A stretch of 9,211 nucleotides of DNA from Firmicutes bacterium UBA3914 (GTDB lineage Bacteria; Bacillota; Limnochordia; Darwinibacteriales; Darwinibacteriaceae): positions 1,804 to 11,014 of the forward strand of contig DGEY01000068.1 of NCBI GenBank assembly GCA_002391385.1. Direction: 5' to 3'. Each line of letters opens with the position of its first letter. Position 1 is the stretch's first letter. Positions 1-7,383 of the stretch are shown here, piece by piece. The translations under genes and the position numbers were made by a program. The notes beneath the pieces were generated by a model. That model had not been told where the DNA came from. It searched no databases and was given only the letters and a program-made list of their open reading frames with translations.

Positions 1-2
1 GA

Positions 3-416
3 ATTCCGGCTACTTTGCGCATCTGTCTCGTGGCCGCTTGCTGTGTGGTCATTGGTCTGCTGTACCTCCAGCAGCAGGTTACCTCCTACTACCTGAACAT
101 GGAATTGCTCCACCTACAGGAGCAGGTAAAGCTGATGGAGCGGCGAAATAATGAGTTGATGCTCACCCTGGAATCCCAGCGTTCCCTCAAGCAGATTGAG
201 CAGATCGCCCGCAGCCAGTTGGGCATGGTGGACCCAGAGGTGACCGCCACTCTAGTGGTGCCCCGGCAAATGGATCCAGTTCCGGAAACGCAGGCCCGCT
301 GGCTCGCTGAAGAGCGGCCGGCCGACCAGACCCCCGGTATTCTGGCTGCTTTGGCCGCGGTGCTGAACAAGGTTTTGCCGTTAGGAGGAGTAGAAGCTGG
401 CACGGTACAACGCTAA
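3..416 (+). CDS. ftsL: Cell division protein FtsL, 5'-truncated by window edge
   Basis: Bitopic membrane protein of the divisome. FtsL family members pair with FtsQ/DivIB and DivIC/FtsB through coiled coils and help activate the FtsW-PBP synthase at the septum. The frame is open from the window edge. The first start-like codon is a TTG at 15, but it has no ribosome binding site and sits directly at the membrane segment, so the true start and cytoplasmic tail probably lie upstream. Counting from that TTG, residues about 5-22 are a transmembrane helix (LVAACCVVIGLLYL), residues about 28-65 form a charged, leucine-rich coiled coil, and the family-typical ending IEQIARSQLGMVDPE follows. About 57 further residues form a proline-rich tail with a hydrophobic stretch (PGILAALAAVLNKVLPLGG). 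The gene lies just before a class B PBP gene, as is usual for ftsL, and its end overlaps that gene. Identity rests on topology, the C-terminal motif and position, since FtsL sequences are poorly conserved. Confidence 0.88.
   Translation: MPATLRICLVAACCVVIGLLYLQQQVTSYYLNMELLHLQEQVKLMERRNNELMLTLESQRSLKQIEQIARSQLGMVDPEVTATLVVPRQMDPVPETQARWLAEERPADQTPGILAALAAVLNKVLPLGGVEAGTVQR
383..390 (+). promoter_or_regulatory. Ribosome binding site deciding a CTG start for the PBP gene
   Basis: AGGAGGAG lies inside the end of ftsL, six bases before a CTG codon at 397 that is in frame with the PBP gene. An in-frame TAG stop at 391-393 rules out any start further upstream. No ATG, GTG or TTG occurs between that stop and the TTG at 463, which falls in the middle of the membrane helix. 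The site therefore points to CTG 397 as the start. Confidence 0.75.
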
Positions 417-2472
417 GCGCTCGCGCATCAGGCGCACTCTTTTTGTATTCAGCCTCTGGACCTTGGCCATGCTGGCCTTAATGGTACGTCTAGGATATCT
501 CCAGATCTACCGCGGTGAAGAGCTGGCGCTGCGCGCCGTGGCCCAGCGCATGCGTCCGCAGACCATCGATGCCCAAAGGGGCAGGATTCTTGATCGCAAT
601 TATAAAACACTGGCCGTAAGTGTGGGAGCAGATGCGGTGTACGCTCTACCCGACAGCATCAGCGATGTGGAGGGGACGGCACGGCAGTTAGCTCCCTATT
701 TGTCGTTGTCTGAGGCGGAATTGATTTCGCTGCTGACCAGCGAGAAGAGCAGTGTCTGGCTGGCCCGGGGCCTAACCGTGGAAACGGCGGAAGCGATCCG
801 GCGCTTGGGTCTGCCCGGGATTAGGCTCGTGCAGCGGCCCCAGCGCTACTATCCCCAGGGATCGCTGGCAGCCCATGTGCTGGGGATTGCCGGTACGGAT
901 AATCAGGGCTTGGAAGGAATAGAGTATTTCTACGATGAGATCCTGCGGGGAATTCCGGGACAGCAGGCCACCGAGCGGGACGCGGCCCAGCGCAGCATCC
1001 CCGGGGGGGAGACCAAAGTGGTCCCGCCCCAGCCCGGGCACGATCTGGTGCTCACCATCGATACGGTGATCCAGTACATTGCCGAAACCCACATCCAGCA
1101 GGCGGTCATTTCCAGCAACAGCGAGCGGGGTCTGGTCCTGGTGATGAACCCCAAGACCGGGGAAATTTTGGCCAACGCCATTTACCCCACCTTCGATCCG
1201 AATTACTATCAGGAAGTTTCTGCGGAACGCCGCCGCAACGTGGCCATTACGGACCAATATGAGCCTGGCTCCACCTTCAAATTTGTGACGGCCGCCGCCG
1301 CGCTGGATTTGGGGATCACCGATGAGCACCGCATCTTTGAGAGCCCCTCCGCTTGGGAAGTGGGGGGCGGCAGGGTGCGCAACCTAGATGGGCGGGCCTT
1401 TGGCAGGGTGACCTTCCGGGAAGCCATCGAGCGCTCGGACAATATAACCTTTGCCAAGCTGTCGGTGGAGATGGGGCCGGACCGCTTCTACCGCTATATC
1501 CAAAACTTCGGCTTCGGTCGGCGTCTCGGGGTGGACTTCCCAGGCGAGATCGCCGGAACCGTGCTTTCGCCCAGTCGTTCCGGACAGACGCTGCAGTGGG
1601 CAAATACCGGTTTTGGCCAGGGTATCGCCGTCACACCCCTGCAGCTGCTCACTGCCGTGTGTGCGGTGGCCAATGACGGCAAGCTGATGAGGCCGCATTT
1701 TGTCAAGGAAATCCGCGATGCCCATGGACAGCTGGTTAAGCACGTGGAGCCCGAGGTTTTGGGCACTCCCATCAGCCCCCAGACCGCGGCCCTCGTGAGC
1801 GAGCTCCTGCGCTCTGTGGTCGTCAACGGGAACGGCAACAGGGCGGAGGTGCCCGGCTACTTCGTCGCCGGCAAAACGGGCACTGCGGAAGTACCGGAGA
1901 TAGGAGGCTACGGAGATGACATCATCGCCTCTTTTGTGGGCTTTGCCCCGGTTGACGACCCCGCGCTGGCCGCGCTGGTGGTTTTGTATAAGCCCAAGGT
2001 GGAATCGGCCTTTGGAGGCGTTTTGGCTGCTCCAGTGTTCCGGGAGGTTATGGAGGAAAGCCTGGAGTATCTCGGCGTAAAAAGGCGGCAGGAGAGCAGG
2101 CAGCGCTCGGCTCTCCCCACGGTGCCCAATGTGCTGGCCTTAACCAGGGAAGAGGCCCAAGCAAGGTTAGCCCAAGGGGGCTTTTTCTGGACCATGGAAG
2201 GAGAGGGGACGCTGGTAACAGACCAAACACCAAGCCCTGGTGTGCGAGTTCCTGCCCAGACCACGGTCCATCTTTATTTTGACCAAGGGGAACCGCAGGA
2301 GGTGGAGGTGCCTTCCGTACTGGGTTTGAGCATGCTCGACGCCTCAACGGTGCTCACCCAGGCGGGTTTGCGCATCAAAGTGGTGGGCAGCGGAGTAGCC
2401 GTGCAGCAGGTGCCCACCGCCGGGATGCAGGTTCCCAAAGGTTCATTGGTGGAAGTGCAGTTTGAGCTTTAG
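397..2472 (+). CDS. ftsI: Class B penicillin-binding protein with two PASTA domains (FtsI/PBP2B/SpoVD type)
   Basis: Monofunctional DD-transpeptidase that crosslinks peptidoglycan outside the membrane with FtsW at the septum. With the CTG start it has 691 residues: a basic cytoplasmic tail (MARYNAKRSRIRR), one transmembrane helix at about 14-33, a PBP dimerisation domain (RGRILDRN near 45-52, then YYPQGSLAAHVLG), and a transpeptidase domain with STFK (catalytic Ser292), SDN at 347-349 and KTG at 493-495. Two PASTA domains follow at about 574-633 and 634-691. All catalytic motifs are intact. A start at TTG 463 would remove the basic tail and cut the helix, so it is rejected. The position between ftsL and murE fits ftsI/pbpB or spoVD. 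B. subtilis PBP2B has two PASTA domains and SpoVD has one, which favours the vegetative division enzyme, but the window does not settle whether it also serves sporulation. The class assignment is near certain; the exact subtype is less so. Confidence 0.95.
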   Translation: MARYNAKRSRIRRTLFVFSLWTLAMLALMVRLGYLQIYRGEELALRAVAQRMRPQTIDAQRGRILDRNYKTLAVSVGADAVYALPDSISDVEGTARQLAPYLSLSEAELISLLTSEKSSVWLARGLTVETAEAIRRLGLPGIRLVQRPQRYYPQGSLAAHVLGIAGTDNQGLEGIEYFYDEILRGIPGQQATERDAAQRSIPGGETKVVPPQPGHDLVLTIDTVIQYIAETHIQQAVISSNSERGLVLVMNPKTGEILANAIYPTFDPNYYQEVSAERRRNVAITDQYEPGSTFKFVTAAAALDLGITDEHRIFESPSAWEVGGGRVRNLDGRAFGRVTFREAIERSDNITFAKLSVEMGPDRFYRYIQNFGFGRRLGVDFPGEIAGTVLSPSRSGQTLQWANTGFGQGIAVTPLQLLTAVCAVANDGKLMRPHFVKEIRDAHGQLVKHVEPEVLGTPISPQTAALVSELLRSVVVNGNGNRAEVPGYFVAGKTGTAEVPEIGGYGDDIIASFVGFAPVDDPALAALVVLYKPKVESAFGGVLAAPVFREVMEESLEYLGVKRRQESRQRSALPTVPNVLALTREEAQARLAQGGFFWTMEGEGTLVTDQTPSPGVRVPAQTTVHLYFDQGEPQEVEVPSVLGLSMLDASTVLTQAGLRIKVVGSGVAVQQVPTAGMQVPKGSLVEVQFEL

Positions 2473-2474
2473 TC

Positions 2475-2481
2475 GAGGGGG
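2475..2481 (+). promoter_or_regulatory. Ribosome binding site deciding the murE GTG start
   Basis: GAGGGGG stands seven bases before an in-frame GTG at 2489. The alternative TTG at 2462, which lies inside the end of the PBP gene, has no comparable site and would add nine residues unlike any MurE N-terminus. The nearby ATG at 2482 is in another frame. Confidence 0.7.
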
Positions 2482-2488
2482 ATGGCCA

Positions 2489-3943
2489 GTGCAGCTGGAT
2501 GCGGTATTGGACGGACTGGAATACAAGGTATACGGAAAAGCACCGCGCCTTGGCGGCATCAGCTATGATTCGCGCCGGGTAAAACCTGGAGATCTCTTCG
2601 TGGCCATGGTGGGGCAGAAGTTCGATGGCCACGATTTTGTCCATGAGGCCAGGGAAAGGGGCGCCGCTTGCGTTTTGGTGGAAAGGCCGATTCCCGACCT
2701 CGACCTGACTCAAGTTGTGGTGGACAATACCCGCTATGCCCTGGGGATTGCCGCGGCCAACTTCTACCAGCACCCATCCCGCAAACTGCGGGTTGTGGGG
2801 GTGACGGGCACCAACGGCAAGACCACCACAACCTATCTCGTGAAATCCATTCTGGAGCAGGCCGGCTATAAGGTGGGGTTGATTGGCACCATCCAGATCC
2901 TGCTGGGCAGCCAAGCTGTGGAGGCGGAACGGACCACCCCGGAGTCCCTGGACCTGCAGCGCCTCCTCGCCCAGATGGTGGACGAAGGCGTGCAGTATGT
3001 GGTCATGGAGGTTTCTTCCCATGCCCTGGAACTGCACCGCACCGCAGGCCTGGACTTCGCCGGAGCGATTTTCACCAATCTTTCCCAGGATCACCTGGAT
3101 TTCCACCCCACCATGGAGGACTACTTCCAGGCCAAAGCCAAGCTCTTTGCTGGACTCAAGGGGCCCGCGGCCGTCAACACCGACGACCCTTGGGGGGCGC
3201 GGTTGGCGGAAAAGGTGGCCCAGGGGCTGTTCAGCTTCGGCGTGGAGAGCCCTGCGCAGTTTAGGGCCGGGAAGATCAAGTTGGAAAATGCGGGAGTTTC
3301 TTATATACTTGAGAGTAAGGATGGGCAGATCGGCATCGACCTGCAGCTCATGGGGATGTTCAATGTCTACAATTCCCTGGGCGCTGCGGCCCTGGCTGCG
3401 GGCTTGGGCTGCTCCCTGGCCCAGATCAAGCAGGGCCTGGAGGGGATCTCCGGGGTGCCCGGGCGCTTTGAGCGCATTTTCAACGCCCACGGTTTGAACG
3501 TGGTGGTGGATTACGCCCACACTCCCCACGGGCTGGAGAATATCCTGCGCTCGGCGCGGCCTTTGGTTCCCCAGGGCCGGATCATCTTGGTGTTCGGGGC
3601 CGGGGGTGATCGGGATAAGGGCAAGCGGCCCCTCATGGGGGCGGTGGCGGCGGAACTTGCGGATGTGGTGATTATTACCTCCGACAATCCCCGTTCCGAG
3701 GACCCAGCCCAGATCTGCTCGAGCATCGAAAAGGGTCTGTTGATGACAAATCCCCAAGTGCAGTATTCCATCGAAATAGACCGGCGCAGGGCCATCCGCC
3801 AGGCTGTGGCCATGGCCACAGCCGATGATCTGGTGATTGTGGCCGGCAAGGGCCATGAGACTTATCAGGAGTTCGCCCACGGGCGCATTCACTTCGATGA
3901 TGGGGAGGAAGTCAGGGCGGCCATTAAGGAGCTGAAGGAGTAA
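2489..3943 (+). CDS. murE: UDP-MurNAc-L-Ala-D-Glu:meso-diaminopimelate ligase MurE
   Basis: Cytoplasmic ATP-dependent ligase that adds the third stem-peptide residue to UDP-MurNAc-L-Ala-D-Glu. From the GTG start it has 484 residues, normal for MurE. The N-terminal uridine-binding domain carries SYDSRRVKPGDLFVA. The P-loop GTNGKTTT is at 107-114, and TTPESLDLQ and EVSSHAL follow. The AKAKLF segment holds Lys216, the probable carbamylated lysine. The C-terminal domain has DYAHTPHGLE and DNPRSEDP, with DNPR at 399-402. In this family DNPR marks enzymes that use meso-diaminopimelate rather than lysine, so the organism probably has DAP-type peptidoglycan. The gene follows the PBP after 16 bases, and its TAA stop shares its last base with the ATG of murF, which suggests translational coupling. 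No disruption or missing motif is seen. A longer version from TTG 2462 is possible but unlikely. Confidence 0.97.
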   Translation: MQLDAVLDGLEYKVYGKAPRLGGISYDSRRVKPGDLFVAMVGQKFDGHDFVHEARERGAACVLVERPIPDLDLTQVVVDNTRYALGIAAANFYQHPSRKLRVVGVTGTNGKTTTTYLVKSILEQAGYKVGLIGTIQILLGSQAVEAERTTPESLDLQRLLAQMVDEGVQYVVMEVSSHALELHRTAGLDFAGAIFTNLSQDHLDFHPTMEDYFQAKAKLFAGLKGPAAVNTDDPWGARLAEKVAQGLFSFGVESPAQFRAGKIKLENAGVSYILESKDGQIGIDLQLMGMFNVYNSLGAAALAAGLGCSLAQIKQGLEGISGVPGRFERIFNAHGLNVVVDYAHTPHGLENILRSARPLVPQGRIILVFGAGGDRDKGKRPLMGAVAAELADVVIITSDNPRSEDPAQICSSIEKGLLMTNPQVQYSIEIDRRRAIRQAVAMATADDLVIVAGKGHETYQEFAHGRIHFDDGEEVRAAIKELKE

Positions 3944-5283
3944 TGCGTGCACTTTCACTGGCGCAGATTGCAGAGATGACAAACGGGCGCGCTAAAGGTG
4001 CCGGCCAAGTGGACAACGTGGTCATCGACAGCCGCAGGGCCAGAGCAGGCAGCCTGTTTTTTGCCCTACCTGGCGAGCGTGTCGATGGGCACCAATTCGT
4101 GGCAGATGTCCTGGCCCTAGGCGGCTGCGCGGTGGTGAAAGAGGACACTGGTCATGAAGGCCCCGTGGTGGAAGTTGCCGATCCCCTGCTGGCCCTGCAG
4201 GATTTGGCCCAAGCGTATCTGGCCAGGTATCCCGTGCCCGTGGTGGCGGTGACGGGCAGCAACGGCAAGACTTCCACCAAGGACATGATTGCCCAGGTAC
4301 TTCGTTCCCGCTACTCTGTGCATGCCACGGAGGGGAATATGAACAACGAGATCGGGGTGCCCCTAACCGTCTTGGGCTTAGAGGAGCACCATGAAGTTCT
4401 GGTGGCGGAGATGGGCATGCGCGGTCTGGGCCAGATCAAGCGGTTGGCGGAGATCTGCCCGCCGAACATAGGCGTGATCACCAATATCGGACCTGTGCAC
4501 TTGGAGCTCTTGGGCGGGATCAGCAATGTGGCCCAAGCCAAAGGGGAACTTCTCGAGGCCATGGACCAAACTGGTATCGCGGTCCTCAATGGAGATGATC
4601 CCACCGTGCGGGGGCAGGCTCGCAACTTCAGGGGCAAGATCGTCTACTACGGCCTGGATGCCGCCAACCAGGTGGTGGCCAAGGGGATCAGCATGGATGG
4701 CGAAGGACGTCCCTCCTGCACCGTGACTTTCGCCGACGAAGAGGTCGCTCTGCGCCTGAAGGTGCCCGGGGTACACCACGTCTGGAATGCCTGCGCGGCC
4801 TTGGCGGTGGGCCTCCAGTTTGATGTGGATCTCAAAGAAGGGGCGAAGGCCCTGGAGCAGCTCACCCTCCTCGCCATGCGGCTGGAAGTGCGCCGCAGCC
4901 CCTTGGGGGTAGTGGTGGTGGACGACAGCTACAACGCCAGCCCCGCATCCATGAAGGGGGCCCTGGACACCCTGGCCCACATGTACTGCTCCGGTACGCG
5001 GGTGGCCATCTTAGGCACCATGCTGGAGCTGGGCGAAATAGCTGAAGAGTCCCATTTTGAGGTGGGAAGGCACGCGGCGGAATGTGCCCAAGAGCTGATT
5101 TTCATCGGCGAGTTCGCCGAGGTGATGCGGGAGGGGGCCGGCCGCGGCGCAGTGTTTTCCTCCGTGGACGAATTCTTGGCGGATATACCCCACTTCCAAG
5201 ATGGTGATTTGGTCTTGGTGAAAGCATCCCGGGGCCTGCATTTTGAAAGAATCGCAGAACACCTGCTGAAGGGTGGCGCCTAA
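3943..5283 (+). CDS. murF: UDP-MurNAc-tripeptide:D-Ala-D-Ala ligase MurF
   Basis: Cytoplasmic Mur ligase that adds the D-Ala-D-Ala dipeptide, completing the UDP-MurNAc-pentapeptide. It has 446 residues, typical of MurF. Visible motifs are DSRRARAGSLFFALPGERVDGHQF in the N-terminal domain, the P-loop GSNGKTS at 105-111, MNNEIGVPLTVL from 133, EMGMRGLGQI, NIGPVHLELLG, and DDSYNASP at 327-334, which is characteristic of MurF. The N-terminal and P-loop regions resemble the MurE encoded just before it, as expected for ancient paralogues, but MNNEIG and DDSYNASP separate the two. The start is the ATG in the TAATG overlap with murE. AAGGAG motifs at 3926-3931 and 3935-3940 precede it, and the first has the better spacing. 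This MurE-MurF order is common in Bacillota and Proteobacteria dcw clusters. Confidence 0.97.
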   Translation: MRALSLAQIAEMTNGRAKGAGQVDNVVIDSRRARAGSLFFALPGERVDGHQFVADVLALGGCAVVKEDTGHEGPVVEVADPLLALQDLAQAYLARYPVPVVAVTGSNGKTSTKDMIAQVLRSRYSVHATEGNMNNEIGVPLTVLGLEEHHEVLVAEMGMRGLGQIKRLAEICPPNIGVITNIGPVHLELLGGISNVAQAKGELLEAMDQTGIAVLNGDDPTVRGQARNFRGKIVYYGLDAANQVVAKGISMDGEGRPSCTVTFADEEVALRLKVPGVHHVWNACAALAVGLQFDVDLKEGAKALEQLTLLAMRLEVRRSPLGVVVVDDSYNASPASMKGALDTLAHMYCSGTRVAILGTMLELGEIAEESHFEVGRHAAECAQELIFIGEFAEVMREGAGRGAVFSSVDEFLADIPHFQDGDLVLVKASRGLHFERIAEHLLKGGA

Positions 5284-5284
5284 A

Positions 5285-6247
5285 ATGCCTGCATCATTTC
5301 TACCTGTGTTCAGCGGCCTTTTGGCCTTTGCACTGTCGCTCCTTGTGGGTCCGGCTGTTATCGGGCAGCTGGAGCGGTTGAAGCTCGGACAGACCATCCG
5401 CTCCGATGGGCCCAAAACCCATCTGGCCAAAGCGGGAACGCCCACCATGGGCGGGATCCTCATCGTCTTGTGCATCTTGGCGGGGTTGGTGGTGAGCCGG
5501 CCCTTAACCGATGCCACCATCATCATGCTGTTCGCCACCATTGGCTTTGGACTGATCGGTTTTCTGGACGATTTCATTAAGGTGGTGGCCAGGCGCTCCC
5601 TGGGTCTCAGGGCCCGGGAGAAGTTGGTGGCCCAGTTTGGGGTGGCGGCTCTGGTGAGCCTCTACGCCTATGCCCGCGTGGGCAGCGAACTGATCGTCCC
5701 CTTTTGGCGGGGGACAATTAGCCTCCCTGGGCTGATCTACATCCCCTTTACCATGTTTGTGCTGGTGGGCGTGGTGAACGCGGTAAACCTCACAGACGGC
5801 CTGGATGGTTTGGCTGCGGGCAGTACCGCCATGGGCGCGGCGGCCTTTGCCATTATGTTCCTCCTTTTGGGCCACGGAGATCTCAGCGTGTACATGGGGG
5901 CGGTGGCCGGGGCCTGTTTGGGTTTCATCTGGTTTAACGGTCCTCCAGCCCAGGTGATCATGGGGGATACCGGTTCCTTTGCCCTGGGCGCGGCCTTGGC
6001 GGCCGGCGCTGTCCTCAGCAGGACTACCTTGTTTCTGCCCATTATCGGTGGGCTGTTTCTGCTGGAGACCGTTTCCGTGATCCTCCAGGTGCTCTATTTT
6101 CGCGCCACCAAGGGGCGCAGGCTGTTTCGCATGGCACCCCTGCACCACCATTTTGAACTCCTGGGATGGGCCGAAAGCAAGGTGATGATCCGTTTTGTCT
6201 TGCTCTCCCTGGTTTTCGCAGTCCTAGGGTTGTACGCCATCCTCTAG
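5285..6247 (+). CDS. mraY: Phospho-MurNAc-pentapeptide transferase MraY
   Basis: Polytopic membrane enzyme that transfers phospho-MurNAc-pentapeptide from UDP to undecaprenyl phosphate, making lipid I on the cytoplasmic face. With the ATG at 5285 it has 320 residues, the usual Gram-positive length. A GTG at 5273 would add four residues, but AAGGGTGG at 5269-5276 fits the ATG better. Motifs seen are DGPKTHLAKAGTPTMGG near the N-terminus, the Asp pair DD at 95-96 in LDDFIK, NLTDGLDGLAAG (N168, D171, D174), GDTGS with Asp228, and the HHH motif (APLHHHFEL, His287-289). These cover the known Mg2+ and catalytic residues. The rest is a succession of hydrophobic segments matching a ten-helix fold. 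The gene starts one base after murF. It is followed directly by ftsW; the murD gene usually found after mraY is absent. Confidence 0.97.
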   Translation: MPASFLPVFSGLLAFALSLLVGPAVIGQLERLKLGQTIRSDGPKTHLAKAGTPTMGGILIVLCILAGLVVSRPLTDATIIMLFATIGFGLIGFLDDFIKVVARRSLGLRAREKLVAQFGVAALVSLYAYARVGSELIVPFWRGTISLPGLIYIPFTMFVLVGVVNAVNLTDGLDGLAAGSTAMGAAAFAIMFLLLGHGDLSVYMGAVAGACLGFIWFNGPPAQVIMGDTGSFALGAALAAGAVLSRTTLFLPIIGGLFLLETVSVILQVLYFRATKGRRLFRMAPLHHHFELLGWAESKVMIRFVLLSLVFAVLGLYAIL

Positions 6248-6259
6248 GGGCATATAGAT

Positions 6260-6270
6260 GAGGGAGGGGG
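6260..6270 (+). promoter_or_regulatory. Ribosome binding site for ftsW
   Basis: A purine run, GAGGGAGGGGG, ends eight bases before the ATG at 6279. It favours that start over the in-frame ATG at 6258, which would overlap the run and add seven residues (MREGAEV) atypical for the family. Confidence 0.65.
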
Positions 6271-6278
6271 CAGAAGTC

Positions 6279-7373
6279 ATGTTTACCAAGGGCGGCAAAC
6301 CAGACCTGATCCTGTTTTTGGCCGTAATCGCCTTAGTGAGTCTAGGCCTGATTATGGTGTTCAGCGCCTCGTCCGTGATGGGTTTGGCCGATGCTGGCAA
6401 CCCCTACTATTACGTGCAGCGCCAGAGCATCCTGGCCGTCTTGGGATTGGTGATCCTCTTTGTTTTGATGAAGGTGGATTACCACATTTTCAAGCCCCTG
6501 GCCCTGCCCGGACTGGTGATCTCCCTGGCCCTGCTGGTTTTGGTGCTGTTTGTGGGCACGGGAGCCGGCAGCGCGAGCCGCTGGATCAGAATTGCCGGGT
6601 TTAACCTCCAGCCCTCAGAGCTGGCGAAGCTCATTCTGGTCAACTACGTCGCGGTTTACCTGGCCAACAAGCGGGCCCGGGCCCGCAAGTTCTTCAGCGG
6701 TCTTCTGCCCATTTTGGTCATCACCGCCGTTTATTTTGTTCTGATCATGCTGGAGCCGGATTTCGGCACCGCTGTGGCTCTGGTTTTCTCCGTTTTGGTG
6801 GTTCTCTTTGCCGGGGGAGTGCACCTGGGCCAGCTCACCTTCGTGGGCCTTCTGGCTGCCCCCGTTTTGGCGTACCTGGTCACCCTCAAGGAGTACCGAG
6901 TGAAGAGACTCTTTGCCTTTTTGGATCCCTGGGCCGATCCCACAGATACGGGTTGGAACGTGATCCAGTCGCTTCTGGCCATTGGCTCCGGCGGCCTGTT
7001 CGGCGTGGGACTAGGGCGCAGCAGGCAGAAGTTTTCCTACCTGCCTGAACACCATACGGACTTCATTTTCGCCATTTTATGTGAAGAGCTGGGCTTTTTG
7101 GGCGGCGCCGCGGTAATTGTCCTCTTCTTTGTTCTGGCCTGGCGGGGGCTGCGCATTGCCATGCGGGCCCCGGACCTTTACGGGACACTGCTGGCCATCG
7201 GGATAACCTCCATCATCGCCTTTCAGGCCCTACTCAACATCGGGGTGGTCACCGGCTCCCTGCCCGTGACGGGAATTCCCCTGCCCTTTATCAGCCACGG
7301 CGGTTCATCCCTGTTGGTCAGCTTGGCGGGGATGGGCATCCTGCTCAATATTTCCCGCCAAAGCCAAGGCTAA
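6279..7373 (+). CDS. ftsW: Peptidoglycan glycosyltransferase of the SEDS family, FtsW/SpoVE type
   Basis: SEDS-family membrane protein that polymerises lipid II into glycan strands and works with a class B PBP, very likely the one encoded at 397-2472. From ATG 6279 it has 364 residues, close to B. subtilis SpoVE. The first helix includes LVSLGLIMVFSASSVM, a typical FtsW opening. Conserved elements are NLQPSELAKL from 109, EPDFGTA at 159-165, GSGGLFGVGLGRSRQKF, LPEHHTDFIFA with Asp261 at the position of the catalytic aspartate of the family, and GSLPVTGIPLPFISHGGSSLL near the end. Many hydrophobic helices fit a ten-helix topology. Its place in the dcw cluster supports FtsW or SpoVE rather than RodA. 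Sequence alone does not tell division from sporulation use. No murD lies upstream and no murG downstream, unlike most Bacillota clusters. Confidence 0.95.
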   Translation: MFTKGGKPDLILFLAVIALVSLGLIMVFSASSVMGLADAGNPYYYVQRQSILAVLGLVILFVLMKVDYHIFKPLALPGLVISLALLVLVLFVGTGAGSASRWIRIAGFNLQPSELAKLILVNYVAVYLANKRARARKFFSGLLPILVITAVYFVLIMLEPDFGTAVALVFSVLVVLFAGGVHLGQLTFVGLLAAPVLAYLVTLKEYRVKRLFAFLDPWADPTDTGWNVIQSLLAIGSGGLFGVGLGRSRQKFSYLPEHHTDFIFAILCEELGFLGGAAVIVLFFVLAWRGLRIAMRAPDLYGTLLAIGITSIIAFQALLNIGVVTGSLPVTGIPLPFISHGGSSLLVSLAGMGILLNISRQSQG

Positions 7374-7383
7374 CCGCCATTTT

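Noticed and set aside
463..471. TTG 463 or ATG 469 as the start of the PBP gene
   Set aside because: Both lie inside the transmembrane helix, lack a ribosome binding site at proper spacing, and would remove the basic N-terminal tail.
2883..3497. Open frame of 204 codons on the plus strand inside murE
   Set aside because: Out-of-frame reading of murE rich in Trp, Arg and Pro, with no motif; a composition artefact.
2375..3982. Open frame of 535 codons on the minus strand opposite murE
   Set aside because: It exactly shadows the well-supported murE gene. Its translation is rich in His, Gly and Pro with no recognisable domain, as expected for the antisense of GC-rich coding DNA.
5504..6151. Open frame of 215 codons on the minus strand opposite mraY
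   Set aside because: Its Lys/Gln/His-rich translation mirrors hydrophobic mraY codons; it is a shadow frame.
6230..6258. TTGTAC and TATAGA spaced by 17 bases before ftsW as a promoter, or CATATAGA as a sporulation sigma-E -10 box
   Set aside because: Only three and four of six matches, with the -35 box inside mraY. The sigma-E likeness is partial and no -35 box supports it.
7321..7364. Ten-base-pair inverted repeat at the end of ftsW as a simple intrinsic terminator
   Set aside because: The T run begins about 16 bases beyond this stem and the loop is 23 bases, so it does not fit a normal terminator. The alternative pairing is kept only as a low-interest finding.
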